Positions 1-6,847 of a stretch of DNA of 45,419 nucleotides are shown here, piece by piece. Source of the stretch: Anaerobium acetethylicum (GTDB taxonomy: Bacteria > Bacillota > Clostridia > Lachnospirales > Lachnospiraceae); NCBI RefSeq assembly GCF_900096945.1, contig NZ_FMKA01000030.1:1-45419 (forward strand). The letters run 5' to 3'. Positions within the stretch are counted from its first letter, which is position 1, and every line of letters begins with the position of its first letter. The translations under genes and the position numbers were made by a program. The notes under the pieces were generated by a model that searched no databases, had not been told where the DNA came from, and was given only the letters and a program-made list of their open reading frames with translations.

Positions 1-2
1 CA

Positions 3-548
3 GAACCATTAAAGGCAGATACAGATGAAGATGGAGTTTCAGATGGAAAAGAGATTGAATTAGGAACAGATCCACTTACACTTCAGACAAGTTTTTTTCA
101 GTTGGAACAGAAGAATATGTGTTATGGTTATGGAAAGGAGATTACTGGAATCTGCACAGTGGAGCAGAGATGGGCTTGTATACATCTCCTGGCATCTATT
201 CAGGAACCGAACAGTATGATGCCGTTGATTTTGAAGTCCCCATGAACTTGAGTTTGTACAACTATTATGGAAAGAGCAGTATTGAAAATATATTCAATTG
301 GTCGCCGGAGGAAGACCAGTGGTGGATTACAGGTTTTAGTGGACAGAATCCGGATTTTATAGAACCGAATAGAGATTTAATGGCAATAGTTGGAACTGTT
401 GATTTGTCGAAATATACTGATATATATGGAACTAAAAAATAAATATAATAAAAATAAAAGCGATTATTCAAAGAAAAATTTAGAGATGATTTTTGATGAT
501 AATGGGCATATGGTATGGATAAACTGGTACGAAGGGGTAACAAAATGA
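3..548 (+). pseudogene. 3' part of a DUF4474-type gene with two frame changes
   Basis: The gene begins before the window. Frame 3 reads an Asp-rich calcium-binding-like repeat (DTDEDGVSDGKEIELGTDP) up to a run of seven T at 92-98. The reading then continues in frame 2 from about 92 to 442 with a region I recognise as DUF4474 (VLWLWKGDYWNL, then a WWITGF block). After an A-rich tract at 434-458 a coding-like tail resumes in frame 3 (NGHMVWINWYEGVTK) and stops at TGA 546-548. That stop overlaps the ATG of the next gene as ATGA, so the tail is probably the true C-terminus. The two shifts cancel. They may be mutations or sequence errors in homopolymers; the T7 also fits a -1 slippery site in phase. 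Function is unknown. Confidence 0.6.
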
Positions 549-1063
549 AAATAGGAAAGATATTTTTAAGTTCGTTTTTGTGTCTAATCTTGTTGTCATT
601 AAGCGGATGCGTCAGGTCCAGTGGAGATTACCTTACGGATGAACAGATAACGGAACAAGTCAGCAATGAATTAATGGAAGCCTTGGTAAATAAAGATCTA
701 CGGGCTGTAAAAGCATTATTGTGTCCATATTTTCAAGAAACACACTCAGAGCTGGATGAAGAAATCAGTGGTATATTCGATTTCATGGATGGGAACATCA
801 TATCCTATGATGAACCAGACGGTGCTCTTTCGGGTGGTGCGACTACAGATTGGGGATGGGTAGAAAAATATGCCATGCCTGAAATAATAAATATTAAAAC
901 TAGCAGTGGTAAGAAGTATGAAATATACTATATGTACTATTTTATTAATAAGGAACAGCCGGAATTGTTAGGTATTTCATCTATTAATGTGGTTTTAAAT
1001 AATGACAAAGATGATACACCGATTATACAATATATTATTGACGCGGAGGAAAGTAGTGATTAA
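545..1063 (+). CDS. Small lipoprotein, DUF5104-like
   Basis: This is a 172-residue lipoprotein. The N-terminus has a hydrophobic signal ending in the lipobox LSGC, so Cys22 would be lipidated and the protein would sit on the outer face of the membrane. The body (IFDFMDGNIISYDEPDGA and following) resembles DUF5104, a family of unknown function found in Clostridia; that match is from memory. ATG 545 is chosen because AAGGGG lies just upstream and the signal peptide starts there. The start overlaps the stop of the preceding DUF4474-type gene by ATGA, which points to translational coupling. Such a pair of exported protein and lipoprotein could be an effector with its immunity protein, but this is inference. 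Confidence 0.75.
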   Translation: MKIGKIFLSSFLCLILLSLSGCVRSSGDYLTDEQITEQVSNELMEALVNKDLRAVKALLCPYFQETHSELDEEISGIFDFMDGNIISYDEPDGALSGGATTDWGWVEKYAMPEIINIKTSSGKKYEIYYMYYFINKEQPELLGISSINVVLNNDKDDTPIIQYIIDAEESSD

Positions 1064-1124
1064 AAGAACATGGTGGGAATTATAAGATTATAGGATTAGG
1101 ATATCCTTAAGAATTAAAGTTGAT

Positions 1125-1160
1125 CTCGTCCTTTTGGAAACATTAGGGCGAGAGTTTTTT
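1125..1160 (+). terminator. Intrinsic terminator after the lipoprotein gene
   Basis: An 8-bp stem CTCGTCCT / AGGGCGAG with one G-T pair and a 14-nt loop is followed by AG and six T. Confidence 0.75.
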
Positions 1161-1173
1161 CGTGCTATTATAA

Positions 1174-1218
1174 TTGACAATATCGATACTCGATGATACA
1201 ATATCGACAAACGATATT
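1174..1218 (+). promoter_or_regulatory. padR promoter with overlapping operator
   Basis: The -35 box TTGACA (1174-1179) and the -10 box TACAAT (1197-1202) are 17 bp apart. The palindrome AATATCG-ACAAA-CGATATT (1200-1218) overlaps the -10 box and start region, and a further ATATCGAT half site lies at 1181-1187 in the spacer. PadR proteins usually bind such dyads and repress their own operon, so autoregulation is likely. Confidence 0.75.
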
Positions 1219-1243
1219 ATAATTCCATAATGAGGAGGAGCTT

Positions 1244-1555
1244 ATGCCCAGAGAGCAGTTACAGACTTTAACCGAGCCTATGTATTATATTCTATTGGCA
1301 CTTAAGGAGGAGTGCTGTGGTGTGGATATTATGAAAAGGATAGAAGTGATATCCCATGGGAGAATTACAGTAGGCCCTGGCACTTTGTATGCATTGTTAG
1401 ATAAGTTTCAGAAAGCAGGATTAATTATTGAGACAAGGGTAGAGGGGAGAAAGCGAAGTTATATCATCAGTGAAAAAGGATATGAGGTGCTGAAGAAGGA
1501 GTATTATAGGTTGATAACGATGGTTGAGGAGGGGAAAACCATCCTGGAAAGATAA
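1244..1555 (+). CDS. PadR family transcriptional regulator
   Basis: A 103-residue winged-helix protein of the short PadR (PadR-s1) type. The typical core is visible: a first helix with PMYYILLALKEECCGVDIM, the recognition part VGPGTLYALLDKFQKAGLI, and the wing VEGRKRSYIISEKGYEVLKK. It should bind DNA as a dimer and repress until a ligand or stress signal is sensed. A strong AGGAGG site precedes ATG 1244. The next gene starts 16 bp after the stop and encodes a DUF2812 membrane protein, a very common partner of PadR genes. The palindrome over its promoter is the likely operator. Confidence 0.93.
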   Translation: MPREQLQTLTEPMYYILLALKEECCGVDIMKRIEVISHGRITVGPGTLYALLDKFQKAGLIIETRVEGRKRSYIISEKGYEVLKKEYYRLITMVEEGKTILER

Positions 1556-1571
1556 GGATGGAAGTGTTGCT

Positions 1572-2945
1572 ATGAATAATAAAAAGAAAAAAATCAAAAG
1601 AAAAATGTTTTTTGCCAGCTCATATGAAATAAGGGCGATAGAAAATTTTCTGGAGGAAGAAGCAGAAAAGGGTTGGATGTTTGAGCGGTGTTCAGGTATG
1701 TTCTACGTGTTTGAAGAATGTGAACCTGTTAAGTTAAAATTCCAGGTAGATTACTTTGACAAAGCTACTATTTTTGATACAAATCCTGAATCTAATACAC
1801 TGGACTATATCGAATACTGCAGTGAATCAGGTTGGCAGCATGTATTTAGCTCCGGGAAGATGCAAATCTTTTATTCTGTTCAGGACAATCCGGTGCCGAT
1901 TCAGACAGATGAGAAGATGAAGCTTAAACTTGTTTGCAAGGCTACAATTTTGGCAAACTGGATTAACTGGATTTTGCTTCCGCTCATATGGGGATTGTTC
2001 AATGTAAGGGAAATGGTGGATGAACTATTGAATCCGAACTATTACTTTGCCTATTCGAGAAGTTTAACTGAGCTGAGTGAGGTGGGATTTGTGGTTTTCT
2101 GGCTGGCATTTACATTGCTTAGCATTGTTAACATGGCTCGATTTGGAATTTTCTGTTTCCGAAATAAAAGAAGATTGAAAAATGGATTGGGTATTCAGTA
2201 TTACAGCTCAAAAAATATAAAAAAATATGGTGTTTTTCATCAAATATATTTAATATCCTTATTGGTGCTTCTGGCTGCATTATTTACAAAGGATCATGTA
2301 TCATTATATTTAATGATAGAATTCATTGTTACTATATTAATGATCTTTTTGATCAGTAAAATGACATATAGCAAATGGGCAAATAGAAAAGCCAATATTG
2401 TCATTATGCTTGTTTTTCCTATTGTTGTAGCAAATGCGTTAATCTTTGCTTTTATGGGTTCTATTAGCAGGGGCGATGCTAAATTAATCTCTGGCGATGC
2501 GATTTATGTTTACTCAACAGATGATATTGATCTGACGCTGGAAGATCTGGGGGTTGATAAGCCGGATGAATTCTTATATGAAGAGACAGTCCATGATAAA
2601 GCAAAATCATTTTTGGGCATGAGAGAAGTGTATAGTGACTATTATAATACAGAGGACAATTCATACGGATACTCGATTGAAATATTCTCCAGCAAATATA
2701 AGTCAATAATGGATACATATAATCAACTGGTACTTGAAGATGAATATTATACCTACACAGGACTGACAGCTACGAAGAATACCTGGTGTTCTGACCAGGT
2801 GCTCTATGGAACGGGTGAAGATGTATCTATGTATGTAGTTGTACAAGATGGTATTACATTTGTGATTGAAGGTCATTTGAATCAGGAACAGGCTGCAGAA
2901 GTATCTTCTTATTATATGAACATGGCTAGTGCACTGACACGTTGA
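1572..2945 (+). CDS. DUF2812 membrane protein in PadR operon
   Basis: A 457-residue protein. The first 120 residues form the soluble DUF2812 domain (EIRAIENFLEEEAEKGWMF is typical). About five membrane segments follow between residues 125 and 315. The C-terminal 150 residues look extracytoplasmic. ATG 1572 is used because the upstream in-frame start would overlap padR; the ribosome site is weak, so coupling to padR is likely. The role of the family is unknown, but pairing with PadR suggests an envelope stress or transport function. The stop codon TGA 2943-2945 lies inside the left arm of the palindromic element at 2926-3090, so the last residues may have been rewritten by that insertion. Confidence 0.88.
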   Translation: MNNKKKKIKRKMFFASSYEIRAIENFLEEEAEKGWMFERCSGMFYVFEECEPVKLKFQVDYFDKATIFDTNPESNTLDYIEYCSESGWQHVFSSGKMQIFYSVQDNPVPIQTDEKMKLKLVCKATILANWINWILLPLIWGLFNVREMVDELLNPNYYFAYSRSLTELSEVGFVVFWLAFTLLSIVNMARFGIFCFRNKRRLKNGLGIQYYSSKNIKKYGVFHQIYLISLLVLLAALFTKDHVSLYLMIEFIVTILMIFLISKMTYSKWANRKANIVIMLVFPIVVANALIFAFMGSISRGDAKLISGDAIYVYSTDDIDLTLEDLGVDKPDEFLYEETVHDKAKSFLGMREVYSDYYNTEDNSYGYSIEIFSSKYKSIMDTYNQLVLEDEYYTYTGLTATKNTWCSDQVLYGTGEDVSMYVVVQDGITFVIEGHLNQEQAAEVSSYYMNMASALTR

Positions 2946-3090
2946 CATCTTGACAAATGACTTGCCTTAGTTTCCATCTGCGGCGTTGTCGTCAATCAGC
3001 GTAGCCACCGCTAGGCCTCATTCCTTCGCCTTGCAGAATGAAAACTAATTCAGCGTCATTAGCTTAAGTGTCAATGTGTCAGCACACTAG
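2926..3090. repeat. 165-bp palindromic MITE-like element
   Basis: Terminal arms of 22 bp (2926-2947 and 3069-3090) match as inverted repeats with three mismatches; both ends begin with CTAG. Nested inside are further matched arms: AATGAC / GTCATT, and a longer arm around TTAGTTTCCATCTGC / GCAGAATGAAAACTAA. The whole element can fold into one long cruciform. It covers the last 20 bp of the DUF2812 gene. There is no room for a transposase, so it would be mobilised in trans, if at all. Confidence 0.75.
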
Positions 3091-3138
3091 AGGGGTATAG
3101 ACATTTTGTTAATAAATATTTCCATGAAATTGAAAACG

Positions 3139-3201
3139 CTCCGCACTGCAAAGCGCCTTCGCCCTCAAGATTACGGGCCAAAGGCGCTGTGCATGGCGGA
3201 G
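3139..3201. repeat. Dispersed hairpin repeat, copy 1
   Basis: A long imperfect hairpin with arms starting CTCCGC and ending GGCGGAG. The left half (CTCCGCACTGCAAAGCGCCT and on through CCCTCAAGA) is closely matched by 24811-24850, so it is a repeat family. It sits between the convergent ends of the DUF2812 and serine hydrolase genes and could also stop transcription, although no T run follows. Confidence 0.65.
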
Positions 3202-3226
3202 TCACTTTGTTATAGTTTAATCATGA

Positions 3227-4405
3227 TCAGCAGCAGGAACTCAAAATAATATTCCTAAGCTTTCTGGTCAGTGCTGTCGTTCCGCAATTGGTTTTCTGCA
3301 TCATAAAAAGAATAGTAAGGTCATCGTTCGGGCAATTGCAGAAATATGCACCAAGCCACCCATCCCAGCCGTATTCGCCAGGACTTCCTAAATCCCCTGC
3401 TTTGCTGCAGTCTGTCAATACGCGCATCAGATTGCCGTAGCTGTGTCCGGCCAGGGTAAGCCAGTTGTCGAAGCTGTTCTGCTGGCTGCTGTTTAATGTG
3501 GCTGAGGTGAGATAGTTTACAGTGCGGGTCTTCAGGATTCGTTTTCCATCATACTGTCCGCCCTGCATGAGCATTCCAGCAAATTTTGCATAATCGTCCA
3601 GGGTAGAAACCAGCCCGGCCCCGCCGGATTCAAATGCAGGTTTCCTGTCCATTCTATTGTTGATGCCCAGGTGGTTTCCTGTATAGACCTGTAATCTTCC
3701 GGCTTCGTCATCCTCATAGACCTTAACCAGCCGATTACTTTTTTCTTCTGGCACCCAGAATCCGGTATCCTGCATTTCCAGCGGTCGGAATATCTCATCG
3801 GCTAAAAATTCCCCAAAGCGCTTGCCGCTGACGATTTCAATAACGGCGCCCAGCACATCAGCTGATGCACCGTATTCCCAGGAGGCTCCGGGATGGAAGG
3901 CAAGAGGGCATTTGCCCAGCCGGTTCATTGCGTCAATGGTATTCAGTGGAGACTTGCTGTTGAGGCCGTTTTCAATCTCCTGGAACAGAGTCTGGGTTTC
4001 TCTTCCGGCCGGATGATCTCCGGCGTATACCAGCCCGGATGTCATGGAAAGCAGATCCTTTATGAGCATCTCCCTTGCGGCAGGAATAAGTTGTCCGTTC
4101 TGCGCTGCCTTCTGTTCTTTGAATCCGTTCAGGTATTTGCTGACAGGATCGTACAGGTCGATTGCCCCTCTTTCCAGGAGTATCATCATGGCAGCTGCTG
4201 TTATAGGCTTGGTCATGGAGTATAATCTGAATATGGAATCCCTTCTGACAGGCCTTTTCTCTTCCCGGTCTGCAAAGCCATCTTCGTGATAAAAAATCTC
4301 TTTTCCATTCTTCAGAACCAGTAAATTTCCACCGGCGATTGTTTCGTTTTCAATGTTAGCTGTAAGGACTTTTTTAATCTGATTGATTTCTGTTGTATGC
4401 AACAT
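3227..4405 (-). CDS. Serine hydrolase, beta-lactamase/esterase family
   Basis: A 392-residue protein of the class C beta-lactamase-like fold (penicillin-binding-protein type esterases such as EstB). The nucleophile motif is S63-M-T-K66. The second motif is Y178-G-A rather than the Y-A-N of true AmpC, which favours an esterase or peptidase over a real beta-lactamase. No signal peptide is seen with this start, so it is probably cytoplasmic. The start at 4405 is preceded on the minus strand by AAGGGGAG at good spacing; the longer reading frame to 4495 runs over the promoter. The substrate is unknown. It is divergently transcribed from the esterase pair that starts at 4849. Confidence 0.88.
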   Translation of the reverse strand: MLHTTEINQIKKVLTANIENETIAGGNLLVLKNGKEIFYHEDGFADREEKRPVRRDSIFRLYSMTKPITAAAMMILLERGAIDLYDPVSKYLNGFKEQKAAQNGQLIPAAREMLIKDLLSMTSGLVYAGDHPAGRETQTLFQEIENGLNSKSPLNTIDAMNRLGKCPLAFHPGASWEYGASADVLGAVIEIVSGKRFGEFLADEIFRPLEMQDTGFWVPEEKSNRLVKVYEDDEAGRLQVYTGNHLGINNRMDRKPAFESGGAGLVSTLDDYAKFAGMLMQGGQYDGKRILKTRTVNYLTSATLNSSQQNSFDNWLTLAGHSYGNLMRVLTDCSKAGDLGSPGEYGWDGWLGAYFCNCPNDDLTILFMMQKTNCGTTALTRKLRNIILSSCC

Positions 4406-4466
4406 TGTTTCTCCCCTTTGTAGTAGTAGCTTGGATGGTATGGATTTGAATATAATGGTCTTTTTT

Positions 4467-4495
4467 ATAGTAATGGAGTCAGGTATCTGAGTCAA
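4467..4495 (-). promoter_or_regulatory. Promoter of the serine hydrolase gene
   Basis: On the minus strand TTGACT (4495-4490) and TACTAT (4472-4467) are 17 bp apart, giving a leader of about 55 nt. Confidence 0.55.
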
Positions 4496-4572
4496 CTGTT
4501 AATTTGAAGGGCATACCAGGGGCGTTGCGGAAATTCCTGTTAGTTACGGTTCACGAATGGAACGCTGACTTA

Positions 4573-4611
4573 TATATAGTTACTGTTCGCGGAGTGAACA
4601 GTAATTATATA
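4573..4611. repeat. Palindrome of the GAACAGTAA family
   Basis: Arms of 16 bp (4573-4588 and 4596-4611) match with a single mismatch around a 7-nt loop; the core is TTACTGTTC / GAACAGTAA. It lies in the divergent region between two genes. The same core recurs at 16399-16433, and half copies occur near 8667, 30632 and 39294. Confidence 0.7.
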
Positions 4612-4643
4612 ATCGAAAACAGGGAAAATGCCGATAAATCTAA

Positions 4644-4672
4644 TTGAGAACGTAATCTGCAAGTGTTACAAT
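4644..4672 (+). promoter_or_regulatory. Promoter of the esterase operon
   Basis: TTGAGA (4644-4649) and TACAAT (4667-4672) with a 17-bp spacer. Transcription would begin near 4679 and read through the structured element at 4677-4819 as a 170-nt leader. Confidence 0.65.
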
Positions 4673-4676
4673 AGTA

Positions 4677-4819
4677 GTAACTGTTCAGAACCCCTGTCTC
4701 GCGAGGTGTTTTTATGCTGAATTTGCATAAAAACCCGAGACATGCGTGCGCCAAATTGCTGATTTAGCAATTTGAGTGCATCATCTGTGACTATGAAGGA
4801 CGTAGTCCTGAATAGTTAC
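4677..4819. repeat. 143-bp structured element with inverted ends
   Basis: The ends GTAACTGTTCAG (4677-4688) and CTGAATAGTTAC (4808-4819) are inverted repeats with one mismatch. Inside are a nested hairpin (outer TGTCTCG / CGAGACA, inner GTTTTTATGC / GCATAAAAAC), a 9-bp hairpin CAAATTGCT / AGCAATTTG, and a stem ACTAT-GA-AGGAC / GTCCT-GA-ATAGT with a GA/GA internal loop. The right part recurs at 15361-15437 and, more diverged, at 10895, 17623 and 38073. Confidence 0.65.
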
Positions 4820-4848
4820 TAGTTTACAATGTATGGAGGATGGTTTTT

Positions 4849-5667
4849 ATGCTACATCAAGTTACACAGATTAAAACAGACGGTTCGGCCGATTATGCCA
4901 GGCTGAGCACTTATCTTTGGGAGGATTCAGCGGAAATCCCTATTTCAAAGCGTGCGCTTGTGCTGATCTGTCCAGGCGGCGGATATCACAGGACAACAGA
5001 CAGAGAGGCTGAAGCAGTCGCCCTTCGCATAATGGCAATGGGGCATCACACAGCGGTACTCAGATATTCTGTGGCACCTGCACGATTCCCGGTAGCCTTG
5101 AGAGAGGTTGCACAGTGTGTTGCCATGTTCAGGCGTGAGGCTGAGAACTGGCATATCGATCCGGAGCGCATTGTGGTCATGGGATTTTCAGCAGGCGGCC
5201 ACCTGGCGGCAAGCTACGGGGTTTACTGGAACAGTCCGGAACTGGCCGGGCTGTGTGGATGCGAAAGCGAATTTCTCAGACCAAATGCACTGATTCTCGG
5301 ATACCCGGTGATTACAGCAGATCAAAATTACCGGCATGAGGGCAGTATACGGAATCTTCTGGGTGAGGACTGGAAGGATAGCGAACTGCAGAAGATGGTT
5401 TCCCTTGAAAAGCATGTAGGGGTTCAGACGCCTAAAACGTTCATCTGGAATACATTCGCAGATGAAACGGTACCGCCGGAAAATTCTCTCTTATGGGCGC
5501 AGGCGCTGATGCAGAAGAAGATTCCTGTTGAATACCATATGTTTGAAAAAGGCGGCCACGGATTGTCGTTAGCCAATGAGCTGACAGACAATCAGGATCA
5601 TGTCTGTATCCAGCAAGAATGCCAAAGCTGGATTGATCTTGTTGAGACATGGTTAAGAAATCTATAA
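4849..5667 (+). CDS. Alpha/beta hydrolase, acetyl-esterase-like
   Basis: A 272-residue alpha/beta hydrolase. The oxyanion motif CPGGGYH (residues 41-47) and the nucleophile elbow GFSAGGHLA (Ser114) are present; Asp205 and His237 (GGHG) complete the likely triad. The arrangement resembles acetyl-xylan esterase and related deacylases (Axe/BD-FAE type), which remove acetyl or feruloyl groups from plant glycans. There is no signal peptide, so it would act on imported oligosaccharides. ATG 4849 lies 9 nt after GGAGG; an earlier ATG at 4840 touches the ribosome site and is less likely. The next gene, another carbohydrate-esterase-like protein, starts 15 bp downstream, so the two form an operon for deacetylating sugars. 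Confidence 0.88.
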   Translation: MLHQVTQIKTDGSADYARLSTYLWEDSAEIPISKRALVLICPGGGYHRTTDREAEAVALRIMAMGHHTAVLRYSVAPARFPVALREVAQCVAMFRREAENWHIDPERIVVMGFSAGGHLAASYGVYWNSPELAGLCGCESEFLRPNALILGYPVITADQNYRHEGSIRNLLGEDWKDSELQKMVSLEKHVGVQTPKTFIWNTFADETVPPENSLLWAQALMQKKIPVEYHMFEKGGHGLSLANELTDNQDHVCIQQECQSWIDLVETWLRNL

Positions 5668-5682
5668 TAATTGGAGAGGCTT

Positions 5683-6555
5683 ATGGAAAATAAAAAGTAT
5701 ATGATCTTATGTGTGGCGGGGCAGTCTAATGCTGTCGGCTACGACGAATCCCTTATTGCTTCGGACTATCTTTCACAGTTTGACGGGAGCCGCATTCATC
5801 AGCTTGGTCTGTATGAGGACGATAACCTGAAAATCATACCGCTTGGAGCATGCGCCCAGAGCTACCAGGATATGAGGCCTTTTGGGAACCCCCAAAATCC
5901 TGTTCCCGGGCAGGGAACAAAGGGAATCCACCTTCCATTGTCAAATCTGCTGCTTGACGAAATACCGGAAGACTATGATATTCTGGTGATTTCATGCGCT
6001 TACGGCGGATCAGGATTTACAGTGGGAGAAGAGGGCGGCTATGATGAGAAAATGCTGCGCCCCCATCCTGGAATTCTCAGATGGGGGTCCGGTTCGCCAT
6101 ACTACAAGGGGATGAAAGACAGAATCGCATACGCATTGAACCAGAATCCGGACAACCGGTTTTTAGGTGTGGTGTGGATTCAGGGCGAACATGACAACAA
6201 TGATGCAGCAGGACAAATTGCAGGATTCAAGGGAATGACCGAGGATTTCTTCGGGTATTTCAAGGAAGCGTTTCCGGACCGCGTGTATAAAGGAAGCTGG
6301 AACAGAAGCATCTGGTACAATGTCGAAACAGTCTCCCATTGGTATAGTCAGGGACAGTGCCCGCAAATCTGGGAGCATTACCGTGAGTGGAATCCTGACA
6401 CTTATGTAGAGATCCCAAGAGATACGGATTCCAACGAAGTCAACGGCACAGGAATCACTGCTTCCATACGTGCCTGCCATTATGGAAATAATGCATATCT
6501 GAAAGTGGTTGCGCCAAAGACGGCAGCGAAGATGAGGGAACGCTTTTATACGTAA
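5683..6555 (+). CDS. SGNH-type carbohydrate esterase (SASA/DUF303)
   Basis: A 290-residue protein with the block I motif GQSNA (Ser15 is the probable nucleophile), a WIQGEHD block at about residues 165-171, and a late His (ACHYG) that could complete the catalytic set. This is the layout of the sialate O-acetylesterase and acetylxylan esterase (CE6-like, SASA) group, which removes O-acetyl groups from sugars. No signal peptide is seen. ATG 5683 follows GGAGAGG; an in-frame TTG at 5671 would overlap that site. It forms an operon with the preceding esterase. Substrate choice between sialic acid and xylan cannot be read from the sequence. Confidence 0.85.
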   Translation: MENKKYMILCVAGQSNAVGYDESLIASDYLSQFDGSRIHQLGLYEDDNLKIIPLGACAQSYQDMRPFGNPQNPVPGQGTKGIHLPLSNLLLDEIPEDYDILVISCAYGGSGFTVGEEGGYDEKMLRPHPGILRWGSGSPYYKGMKDRIAYALNQNPDNRFLGVVWIQGEHDNNDAAGQIAGFKGMTEDFFGYFKEAFPDRVYKGSWNRSIWYNVETVSHWYSQGQCPQIWEHYREWNPDTYVEIPRDTDSNEVNGTGITASIRACHYGNNAYLKVVAPKTAAKMRERFYT

Positions 6556-6669
6556 ATGATTGAAATTAGAGGCAAAAGATGTTATGCTACCAAAGGTAAA
6601 TGTGAAAAGTGTATCTTTGTTACATAAAGAATCAATTGCAGAAATACGATTGATAAGATGAATTGTTGA

Positions 6670-6696
6670 AGAGCTTGCTTTTGCAGGCTCTTTTTT
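6670..6696 (+). terminator. Terminator of the esterase operon
   Basis: The stem AGAGCTTGC / GCAGGCTCT (one G-T pair) with a TTTT loop is followed by a run of T. Confidence 0.8.
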
Positions 6697-6753
6697 ATCT
6701 CACCGGGCGAGTGCTGTGTGATAAAAACGCTCCGCGTAAGATGAAATAGAAAG

Positions 6754-6846
6754 ATGCACGAAGTTGAAAAATCACAGATGATCAACTTCTATAAGGGCCT
6801 GTTCAGTTTATGGATTGTGCCCGGAATTGAAAGGCAAAGGTATTAA
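6754..6846 (+). CDS. Possible 30-aa leader ORF before abcF
   Basis: ATG 6754 opens 30 codons ending in TAA 6844-6846, one base before the ABC-F start at 6848. An internal ATG at 6778 would give a 22-residue peptide (MINFYKGLFSLWIVPGIERQ and two more). The ribosome site of the ABC-F gene lies inside this frame. The upstream ribosome site is weak (AGAAAG). Antibiotic-responsive ABC-F and erm genes often use such leader peptides for attenuation, so a regulatory role is possible but unproven. Confidence 0.35.
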   Translation: MHEVEKSQMINFYKGLFSLWIVPGIERQRY

Positions 6847-6847
6847 A

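Noticed and set aside
3227-4405. True AmpC beta-lactamase
   Set aside because: The SxxK motif is present, but the second motif is YGA rather than YAN and there is no signal peptide.
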